A stretch of 64,000 nt of DNA from assembly GCA_021399435.1 (NCBI GenBank), contig JAJTUP010000041.1, positions 62,001 to 126,000 of the forward strand. The letters are read 5' to 3'. The notes below the pieces were generated by a model. It had not been told where the DNA came from, did not search any database, and was given only the letters and a program-made list of their open reading frames with translations. Of this stretch, positions 56,380 to 64,000 are shown piece after piece; the stretch's first letter is position 1, and every line of letters begins with the position of its first letter. Source of the DNA: Diaporthe sp. PMI_573 (Eukaryota > Ascomycota > Sordariomycetes > Diaporthales > Diaporthaceae). A program made the position numbers and the translations under genes.

Positions 56380-57828
56380 CTAGTCCTCGATCTCAGCAGC
56401 GCAGTAAGGACTACGAGCCCTAAGTCTATCACCATAAAACCACAGGACGACGACAACGCCTGTCCCAATCACGACAAACCCGCCCGCCAGCGCCGTCGCC
56501 CCAAGACCGAACCCCAGCGCATCAAACATGTAGGGAGCAAACAGCGGGAAGAGAGCGGCAGAGAGGCTGCGCGCAACGAGGTTGGTAGACACCGCGGACG
56601 CTGCGTACTGCGTGTAGGCATCGATGGTGTAGACCGAGACGCTGGTGGAGCACATGTATATGCCCGCAGCAAAGACGAGGCTGCCCAGGTTGGGCACGAT
56701 CCAGTGCACCCTCGCCTCGCCGGACCACCCCCACCAGAGGAGGCCCAGCGGCACAAGTGCCGTGCCGATGGCCATGGTCGGTATGCGGAACTCTGGGCGG
56801 CCTGTCCCGCCGTTGCGGGCCTTGAGGCGGGAGTAGACGCGGTCGCTCAGCCGGCCGGCGATGTTCACGCCAATGATGAGACCGATAGCGAAGGAGATAT
56901 AGTTGAGACTGCCGATCCGGACGGTCTGGTTGTACTGCGTCGTCCACATGGTCGGGTACATGAACAGGAAGAGGAACATGGTACCGTAGAGAATCGACAT
57001 GTAGCCGGCCAAGAGCTGGATGATGACCTGGGTGGCGAGCATGCGTAGTGGCCGCTGCAGGTTGATGCGCATGTCCATCAAGAACTTGGCCTTGGCCGTT
57101 TGTGTCTCCACTGTCTCGTCGCCGCCCGTCTTTGCCCCATTGCGATCGTGCAGCTGCTTAAGCTTAGGCGCGTATGTCTCATGGAGGAAGACCATTGCAA
57201 GGGCAATGGTGACAGCTGAAGCGATGGATGTGATCCAGAAGACCCACCGCCAGTCGATCCCCTCGGATATGAAAGCGCCGCAGATTGGGCCAAGCGCAGG
57301 CCCCAGAAGGGGCGCAGCCATAAAGACAGCAAACGCCTTCCCCCTCTCCTCTGCCCTCCACAGGTCGCCCATGACTCCTCCCGCGAGGGCGTCTGCGACT
57401 GACGCACCAAACCCCGAGAGTAACCTGAAGGCCAGCATCTGGCCCAACGTCCTGGCTGCTCCGCATCCTGTGTTCCAAATGACGAAGACGATGCTTCCGA
57501 CTATGAGAACAGGCTTGCGACCATACACCTCTGACAAAGGTGCCAGGACCAGCGGGGCCAGGCCGATCCCGATCAGGATCAGGGAGTTGACGAGCAGCCA
57601 CTGGTATGCCTTTGTGATATGGAGGTCTTGCGATATGTTCCTCTCGACGGGGGAGAGCATGGTTTCAGAAAGTGGTTGCAGGAAGGCAAAGGCTGACAGC
57701 AAGAGTGTTGCTGTCCATTTCTTCGCGGGGGCCCAGTTCTTGGGTTCCCAACGAGGAGGTATGTTGACTTCATCGGTATTCTGGGTCATTGACGAGTAAG
57801 TTCCACGAACCAGCGAGGTCTCGAGCAT
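56380..57828 (-). CDS. MFS transporter, DHA1-like drug/polyamine type
   Basis: Intronless, 482 aa (or 469 from the second ATG at 57789, MTQNTDEVN). Twelve hydrophobic segments can be counted. The loop between TM2 and TM3 carries LSEVYGRKPV, the MFS motif A; TM4 has FRLLSGFGASVADALAGGVMGD, TM5 LLGPALGPICGAF with the GP repeats of motif C of drug-proton antiporters. The central loop (HDRNGAKTGGDETVET) is cytosolic and short. It lies in the plasma membrane and probably exports toxic compounds or polyamines by proton antiport. It is the nearest transporter to the CmcJ-like oxidoreductase 1.2 kb away, so a shared pathway is possible but not shown. Confidence 0.88.
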   Translation of the reverse strand: MLETSLVRGTYSSMTQNTDEVNIPPRWEPKNWAPAKKWTATLLLSAFAFLQPLSETMLSPVERNISQDLHITKAYQWLLVNSLILIGIGLAPLVLAPLSEVYGRKPVLIVGSIVFVIWNTGCGAARTLGQMLAFRLLSGFGASVADALAGGVMGDLWRAEERGKAFAVFMAAPLLGPALGPICGAFISEGIDWRWVFWITSIASAVTIALAMVFLHETYAPKLKQLHDRNGAKTGGDETVETQTAKAKFLMDMRINLQRPLRMLATQVIIQLLAGYMSILYGTMFLFLFMYPTMWTTQYNQTVRIGSLNYISFAIGLIIGVNIAGRLSDRVYSRLKARNGGTGRPEFRIPTMAIGTALVPLGLLWWGWSGEARVHWIVPNLGSLVFAAGIYMCSTSVSVYTIDAYTQYAASAVSTNLVARSLSAALFPLFAPYMFDALGFGLGATALAGGFVVIGTGVVVVLWFYGDRLRARSPYCAAEIED

Positions 57829-59037
57829 GATAGATGCTCACCGGCTCGATGTTACTGCTTTTTTCTCGATATCCAGCTGCGATGGGAGCCTTATTTCTCT
57901 CCTCAAGATGGGCCAGGCTTTCGAGCTCTGCCTGTGTTGGCTCCATTGCGACGAGATTGCTCTCGAACCTGTCTCTAAAGTGCGAGACTACACAGGCAAT
58001 ACGGAATTTCCTTCTGAGAATGACAGTCCTGGAGCGAAGTTTTCGTGCCCCTTCTCAGAACCGTGACGTGTTTTTCTTCCCTGCCCAGCTCTGGCCGGGG
58101 TGCTTGACGTCGACGTTGGCTCTGCAATGTGACGGGGGAACCAACAGGCGAGCAAAAGGACTGGACACATGGAAACTTCCAGGTACCGCCAATATCTCAC
58201 CTGCAGGTTTACAAGGATCCGCGCTAAACGACAGCCGTTGAAGGGACGCCCTGCTTCATCCTGGCCACGGGTGCGGTTCGTATCCGGTTACAGGCCCTGC
58301 AGGCCTGAGAGAGGCGGCACAGCATTGACCAAATTGGTACTTTTGATATCAGGGGGCACGCACTCGCGTCTGTGACCGGACGGCTTCCTGCATGGGGGCC
58401 AGACCAGTCGAATCAATTTAGAAGGTGTCACAGCGGCAGGATGAACATTAAAGAACACCTGCAGGCCCAGCCGGTATGAAGTCCGAGATGGCAGGGCCAT
58501 TGGCGGATTCATGGTTGCACCCCACGTCATCCAATCCAGTTCCGGAGACGGCCAGGCGCTTCAAGTTTAGGGGGCCGTGTGTCCGCAGCAGGTGCCAACA
58601 GTGTTACCCAAAGGTACTCAAATGCAGAAGCAGTGCGTTACTTGGCGTTCCCATACCAGGTATCCCAGCGGCTAGGGCTCCTTCTTTGGTCAACGGGTTG
58701 CATCTGTGGCCCCCACCCGACAAGTTCCGTCAGATTCTGTGGTCAGCCACTTGGAGAGCCGCACCCAACTATGCCGAGCGATTGACTTGGGCGAAGATAT
58801 CTCACGAGGACACGCTCACTACGACTGGGGTCATGCCAGAGGGACTCACGAGTCGCCAAGATCGACGATTGGATGTACCTATTTTCTCACGCAAAGCACA
58901 ACGGTAACATTGAATACTACGTCGACAAATGTGAGCACTATGCCATTTGCTGTCTGCCAATGAGTGCGGCCATTCTGCCATCGACGTGAAGAAATTATTT
59001 GGAAAACCGCAAGAGTTGTATGATGGGACATCAGCTC
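57829..59037. other. intergenic region
   Basis: About 1.2 kb: upstream of the MFS gene on the left, 3' flank of the oxidoreductase on the right. Short frames only. A piece near 58950-59030 (LLSANECGHSAIDVKKLF) faintly resembles one ankyrin repeat but is too short to call. Confidence 0.45.
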
Positions 59038-60145
59038 CTAGGCAACCTCGTCTGCGTGCACCTCTGCCGAGAAGACCAGCGCGCGGACCTCAATGCTCCT
59101 TCTCGGCCTGGGGTTTTCCACCGGCCACAACTGTTTGATGCTGGAATGAACGGTATCTAGTAAGGTCAGCACGTCAGAAATCTTCTCGGTATGTAGAAAT
59201 CATACATGGAGCCTCGATCCCGGGCTTTGAGTCAAAATGCTTGAATATCAATGCCTCATCTGGAGTCTGTCGATCTAGAAAGTACCATCTCTGGTCTGGG
59301 TTGTACTTGACATAGTAATGTGTACTAACGCTCCCTTGGCGGATCGAGTCTGTCTCGACGAGGTCGTCGGGGCGCAAGGTGGTGCCATCGCAGACTGCAA
59401 GGCCCCATTCATCGACGGGATTAGATAGTGGTTTCCATACACTTCGTTGGCAATCAGCAGCAATTCTCACACATAGGTGTAGCCACCGTCGTCTTTATCG
59501 TTGGGGCTTGAGGTATTATGCTGCACCCAGGAAAAGAGCACAAGGGAATAGCGTACTTGACGGCTCTGACGCGCTGTCGCAAGATCTGTGCTGCATCGTC
59601 TGGGAAACTCTCTTGGATGCGTCGAATGACAGAAATCGGACTTGTGTCAGTGTGGGCGTAGTTGCTCGGCAGGAGGGGCTGGAACTGGTCACTGAAGTTG
59701 ATCATGCTCCCGGCCTTGATCTCTTTACAGCTTTCCCTTATCTGCATCCCGACTGTCAAAAGTCTGTTTTCATTTCCAATTGTTTAGTCGTAAGATGAGA
59801 GGTCGCTTCACTTACCCGCCAGTCGAATACAAACACTGTTCCGACGTCTTCTAGCTCTGTCCGCAGCATCTTCTTGATGGCTGGTATGTATTCCCCTGTT
59901 ATCGCCCCGCGGTCTGGCAGCTCAGCGAAATCCGGCAAGCGGCGAATCATGAATCCATGGGAGTCAAGACCGAATTCATGGGCATTATCACGACAGTCTT
60001 GTACTTGGATCTCCTCTTCCATCCAAGTCAAGTTGCTTTTGCGTTGGTCCGCAGACTGGTCGAGGAGGTCACCAAATATTTGGAACGGCTTTTCGGACTC
60101 GTAGAGCGAGCTCCACCTGAGGAACTGAACTGAGGCATGCTTCAT
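59038..60145 (-). CDS. CmcJ/AsaB-like hydroxylase/desaturase family protein
   Basis: Four exons, complement(join(59038..59156,59206..59441,59557..59741,59816..60145)), give 289 aa, the normal length of the family. Landmarks across the junctions: SEKPFQIFGD, QRKSNLTW, HGFMIRRLPDF, VFVFDWR at the exon 1 end, YAHTDTSPISVIRRI, then NVWKPLSNPVDEWGLAVCDG rebuilt over intron 2, YYVKYNPDQRWYFLDRQTPDE, LIFKHFDSKPGIEAP and, in exon 4, PRPRRSIEVRALVF. The H-x-D in AHTDTS and later residues are the usual conserved sites. Members include AsaB-like enzymes of fungal secondary metabolism and 7-alpha-cephem-methoxylase-like proteins; most are untested. It is divergent from the repeat protein at 60712, with about 570 nt between starts. 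Confidence 0.85.
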
Positions 60146-60711
60146 GGTCTTGGTCGTAAGCGTAAAGACTCTCGAGCTGACCGATGCTCAGAAAGACATG
60201 AGCTTCATTCAAGCATCTTGGGAAGTAATGTTTTCAAACGCCCTTCGGTCTTGTGAAGCAAAGTTTCTGCGTTTCCGTTCCCACCGTGAGCATTCCTTCA
60301 GTCATACTCAAGAAATTGGACGTCACATGCCATAGGCGGGTTCGTGCCGCGATGATCAATCTGCTTCTCGAGTGTGAGAAGAATGGGCCCCTCATGCTGC
60401 AAATCGCCTGATGTACGTTACATTGACGGCCAGCAGCACTCTTGGCTGCCACCACCGTGTAACCTGGTCCTTTTGGAAGCTAACGGAATATGCAGGACTC
60501 CTGTTGCATGAGAAAACCGGGCAAATCTCAAAGTCGCTTCGCACGTAAGAACGTCGGAAGCATCCGCTGGAGGTTGCTACCAAAATCGCAACAAGGTTCT
60601 CTAGAAAAGAGATACTCTCGCGCCAGTGCGATCGGACCGATGCGCAACGAGTACTCCATTGTTTCTATTCATTCCCATCCACCATACAGATTTTCAAACT
60701 ATCTCGCAAGC
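60146..60711. promoter_or_regulatory. divergent intergenic promoter region
   Basis: The 566 nt between the start codons of the oxidoreductase (-) and the FPM-repeat protein (+). It should hold both promoters, so co-regulation is possible. A CACCATACAGATTTTCAAAC leader precedes the plus-strand ATG. No specific operator could be named. Confidence 0.4.
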
Positions 60712-61026
60712 ATGTCCAACAACTATTACGAGGAGCTCGCCCAGGCCATCGTTGAGCAGTCAGCTCATGACAAACGCTCTCAACCCTGGAAGTGTACCGT
60801 CAAGACCGAGGCAACCCATTCTACTACCAAGGGAGAATGGTATGAGGTTGCCGGCTACCAGGCCGCTGACAATCATGGAGTGGGAGTAGATATCCGGAAG
60901 CACGCCTTTCCAATGGGGGAGGTTGATGTTCGCACGAATGTCTTCCCTATGGGTGAAGTCAGCGTCCTCACTCATGCTTTCCCCATGGTTGAGCCTTGCG
61001 TGGGGGAGAAAGAATGTCCTATTTGA
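60712..61026 (+). CDS. small protein with three 12-residue FPMGEV repeats
   Basis: Intronless, 104 aa from the ATG at 60712 (MSNNYYEELAQAIVEQSAHD); the frame is open further upstream, but this ATG has a good context (AGCATGTCC) and the residues before it are not protein-like. The first 60 residues look folded (WKCTVKTEATHSTTKGEWYEVAGYQ). The C-terminus is three 12-residue units: HAFPMGEVDVRT, NVFPMGEVSVLT, HAFPMVEPCVGE, at 60901-60936, 60937-60972 and 60973-61008. There is no signal peptide and no KR sites, so it is not a typical kexin-processed peptide precursor. I do not recognise a family. The neighbours (oxidoreductase, GNAT, MFS) make a peptide-pathway role worth testing. Confidence 0.65.
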   Translation: MSNNYYEELAQAIVEQSAHDKRSQPWKCTVKTEATHSTTKGEWYEVAGYQAADNHGVGVDIRKHAFPMGEVDVRTNVFPMGEVSVLTHAFPMVEPCVGEKECPI

Positions 61027-61555
61027 ATCGTATGTAAGTACAAAACTGAGATAAACTCGTCGACTGGATACTTACAGCATATCTAGGGGGCTGTGACGGA
61101 CGGACGGAGCAAACAAATGTTATGTATGAAACAGGAACAGAAGTTGACGTCAGTCACAAACGGCAGAAAACTGCTCTCTTGTAATTTGTGACTTGCCTCT
61201 CGTTTTTGTCGCTCGGTCAATTCAAGATGGACACATTCATTGAAACAAATGGCACTACAAAGGAGAGCACAGAAGCTCATGGTACTCCACTACGCACAAA
61301 ATTGAAAATTTGTGAGATTCAAAGCTTTGTTCTGCGACCATCGTGCCAAAATTCTAGAACTCATCATTCTGTGGTCCTTTGCGCCCGTAGAGAGCCCATC
61401 ACAGTGCCAATCAATGTCACGGGAGGCTTCCGAATTCAGGGTAGACACTACGTGCAAAATAATAATAATGAGTTGGGATTTTCCCGAGCCTGTGCATCTG
61501 CATGCAAGTGTGTATTCTGCAGTCTGTTGTTCAAGATCCATCAAGAACGGCAGCA
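61027..61555. other. intergenic region, convergent 3' flanks
   Basis: About 530 nt between the repeat protein and the acetyltransferase stop codons. No gene or repeat seen. Confidence 0.45.
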
Positions 61556-62344
61556 TCAAGTCTGCTCGCTGACAGGAGCTGACTGAATCTCCTCCGGTTT
61601 CTGACCAGTAGCCTTCCACATCAGCCAGAAGGTGAAAGGGCCCACCTTCTCCTCGACATTCTTCCATGCCTCGTCCGGGTTGTCCATCTTAGGGTAGTTG
61701 ATATTCTCCTCAAGGTAGCTGAAGCCGTTTGCCTCGTAGAGCGGGCGGCCGTAAGGCGTGGAATCCAAGTAAAAGTCGAAGCCCAACTCTTCTGCCTTTG
61801 CCAAGCCCCAGTCCATGAACTGCTGTCCCACGTTCTGGCGCCGGTAGTCGGGGTGGGTGAAAATGATGAAGAGGTCTGGTGGGGATGATTAGCCTGCGCG
61901 TATCAAAGTCACGTTGCGTTGTGATACACTCTACTGACAGAGGTGCGGCTTCTGTGCCACTCGGGCCCTCGGCGCGGAGTGGATCTCCAGGGCCTTCTCA
62001 ACGTAGGTGCGTGAGCCATCGTCGGGGAACCAAGTCACCTGGACCGGCGGCGGGCTAGCAAACGGGTTCTCCTTGTGAATCTTCCAGAGAGAGCCGCCCG
62101 CGACCTTGCCAGTCTCGGTGTCGACGACTTTCTGCCAGTAACTGGACGGATCATGGGTATGCCAGAGCTTGAGGCGGGTTGCAGCTTCGTCGATAGCGGC
62201 CTCCCTGGCCTCGTTGCCCGTGCCGTGGGTAGGGAAGAAGACGTGGAAGAACTTTTGTGGGGGGCTCTCGTAGGCCTCGAACATGCAGCGGGCAAGGGCT
62301 GGGAAGTCGACCTCTGGGTCGATTTCCTGGAGTTGAAGAGGCAT
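61556..62344 (-). CDS. GNAT-family N-acetyltransferase
   Basis: Two exons, complement(join(61556..61875,61939..62344)), 241 aa. The 63-nt intron (GTCAGT donor, CACCAG acceptor) joins KPHL to YLFIIFTHPDYRRQNVGQQ. The latter holds motif A with the acetyl-CoA-binding R-x-x-x-V-G turn, followed by MDWGLAKAEELGFDFYLDSTPYGRPLYEANGFSY, the usual motif B and Y/GF end. The N-terminal half (LQEIDPEVDFPALARCMFEAYESPPQKFF) is typical of fungal GNATs of about 220-245 aa with unknown small-molecule acceptors. It is cytosolic. It is convergent with the FPM-repeat gene. Confidence 0.85.
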
Positions 62345-63603
62345 GTTTGATTTGAATGCTTACTTGGCTCGAAAAGCAGAGATTGTGGAAGCTGCCGAAA
62401 GGGACTGACTTGAGGTCGGATACAGAAATTGATATCAAGTTGTGTGCAATACAGACCAGAATGAATCGAGGTAGCCGTGTGATTCAGCGCTTTTCCGAAT
62501 TCAAGTGCCAAGATTGATAAATGAGAAATAAACCTTGCTATCTGCAAAGGACGGGGACTTCTGTGTTGGCTGCTAAACACCAACAGGCCAACGGTGAGGA
62601 GCAGTCGAATGGCAACCACGATACCCTGGTGAATGAGTGGACCCCATATGCACACGCTCTGGGGCTCACTCACAGCTCATGTAATTGAAGCACCCCTCAT
62701 CCTTTACTGCTTAAATTGCTGCCTAGCCAGGTATGCATGCTCTATTCGGAGCCAGACGCAGATGCACGTCGCAGGGGTCTCTTTTTTGGATATGTTCCGA
62801 TATGCTTGTCATCATGGCACAACATGATCGCTGCGACCTCCCACTATCTCGGGAAATCTAGACCGCGGGCTCTTACGCGCGGTCGCATTGCTCGGTAGAG
62901 CCTGCTGGACCCCATATTGTATTTTACCCCGACCTAGGATTCTCCAGAGGCCAGCCAAGACTGTTCAGCTGGCAATGGTCCCCTACACCATTCCAATACA
63001 AAGCTCTGAACGGCTCGGACCGTAACACAGCATATCCCTACCCCTCAGAGAAGGCCTCGGGTACGGCCTGTCTGCGCTTGGCTGCAACCCAAAAGTACGT
63101 TTCCGCTGCACACCCATTCGCTCTCGTATCGGGTCCTATCAACGCGCCCGCTAGCCAAAGCCGACAGATCTCAAGGGTCTTTTGAAAAGAAGTGTGCATC
63201 CATCATGTATGCAGGCCTAGACCATATGAAATGCGAGTGGCTCGACTCTTGGCTCTGCATGGGCCCACGGATCGACTTGGTCATGCTTCGTGACCGGTTC
63301 CAAGCGGGTTACAGCACCAATATCGGGCATCTGGATTTATCGAAGCAAAGTGATGCGTGACCATTCACTTCTGTGAATGGGTTATGACCCATGCAGCCAT
63401 GGCCGCCATTCTTCCTCCCGGCACACGCTCTGCCTGAGTGTCAAGATCAAAATTTTGTCGAAAAGTGCAGAAGAGATATAGAGCAGATTATTCCGCACGC
63501 TCTTAAATGTCAGCCTGTCACCGCGCGGGTGGCTTCTTTCCAAAACCGCCATGCTCCTGAAGGCTCTGCATTAGCTCCCGCAGGCTAGATCAGCATCGTG
63601 GCC
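62345..63603. other. intergenic region
   Basis: About 1.26 kb between divergent genes (acetyltransferase -, receptor +). Short frames only; no repeats or RNA genes seen. Confidence 0.45.
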
Positions 63604-64000
63604 ATGGAGCCCCGGTCTGGGACGGCCGGAGACAAGAGCCGGGTCAGCTTGGTCATAGTGTGGTTCCTGTTTCTCGCAGCAGTTCTGAGCGTCTGCGCCC
63701 GCCTGGGCACGAAATATGGCATGGCCAGGAGACTAGCTGCGGACGATGTCCTCATCATCATTGCCCAGGTTCGCTTCTACCTCAGAATTTACCTCCTGAT
63801 ATCTATCTAACTTGGGACCGGTCTAGGTCACATCTCTTGCCCAGTGCATTTCGATATCATTCGCCGCGACGTCGGGCCTGGGCACCGCTCTAGATGATCT
63901 GGCTCCAAGCCAAGTCGACAACGTTCTGAAGGTGCGGCTCTGGCTGTTTCATTGAATGGCCTTTTCTAAATTTGAACAAGGTGCTGACAGCTATATGCCC
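63604..64000 (+). CDS. PTH11-like / rhodopsin-domain fungal membrane protein (5' part)
   Basis: Exons 63604-63768, 63827-63931 and from 63981 onward, cut by the window end. The ATG (MEPRSGTAGDKSRV) is followed by TM1 (SLVIVWFLFLAAVLSVCARL), then the family signature TKYGMARRLAADDVLIIIAQ, and after the first intron VTSLAQCISISFAATSGLGTALDDL with a second membrane segment. RL.TKY...R.L..DD is the standard start of the fungal rhodopsin-type domain found in PTH11-like receptors, which have seven membrane segments and often sense surfaces or hosts. About 97 residues are visible; the CFEM or tail regions lie outside. Confidence 0.8.

Noticed and set aside
58947..59030. Ankyrin-like fragment (LLSANECGHSAIDVKKLF)
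   Set aside because: One weak repeat without neighbours; chance cannot be excluded.
60490..60711. Upstream extension of the FPM-repeat protein frame
   Set aside because: The added 74 residues are basic and low in protein-like order, and the ATG at 60712 has a better context.

Overview
The window is nuclear DNA of a filamentous ascomycete (Pezizomycotina, probably Sordariomycetes). Genes carry short GT-AG introns of about 43-100 nt with fungal branch points (CTAAC, TACTAAT). Gene families are those of moulds: HET-domain proteins, a SesB-type hydrolase/NTPase/WD40 STAND protein, fungus-specific kinases, CmcJ/AsaB-like oxidoreductase, PTH11-like receptor, rhamnogalacturonan acetylesterase. No species name can be given from sequence alone.

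Layout. 0-12 kb: tail of an unknown gene, an SRPK-like kinase (-), a HET protein with two tiny 5' exons (-), and two kinases of one fungus-specific family on opposite strands (5.4-7.3 kb -, 9.3-12 kb +). 12-24 kb: housekeeping and secreted enzymes (S9 peptidase, CE12 esterase, acid sphingomyelinase-like phosphodiesterase), a small hydrophilic protein and a large disordered acidic protein. 24-26.4 kb: gene-poor, with a minisatellite and a short terminal-inverted-repeat element. 26.4-41.4 kb: fructosamine-kinase-like protein, the 5 kb STAND/NLR-like gene, a polyketide ketosynthase relic, a C2H2 zinc-finger factor and two uncharacterised fungal families. 41.4-56.4 kb: gene-poor accessory region with AT-rich tracts, a poly-A run, minisatellites and a tRNA-like element. 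It holds a two-member family of unrecognised genes with histidine-rich tails plus relics of more copies, a HET pseudogene with two in-frame stops, and a remnant of an NTPase-type incompatibility protein. 56.4-64 kb: MFS transporter, a four-exon CmcJ/AsaB-like oxidoreductase divergent from a small protein with three 12-residue repeats, a GNAT acetyltransferase and the start of a PTH11-like receptor.

Two themes stand out. First, self/non-self recognition and its decay: two HET genes (one dead), one NLR-like gene, one NLR remnant and two lineage-specific kinases. Second, candidate undescribed families: the histidine-tailed paralogs at 44.6 and 50.4 kb, and the FPMGEV-repeat protein at 60.7 kb, whose first two repeats differ only at synonymous sites in the core. 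All gene models are hand-spliced from splice signals and frame; none is backed by transcript data.
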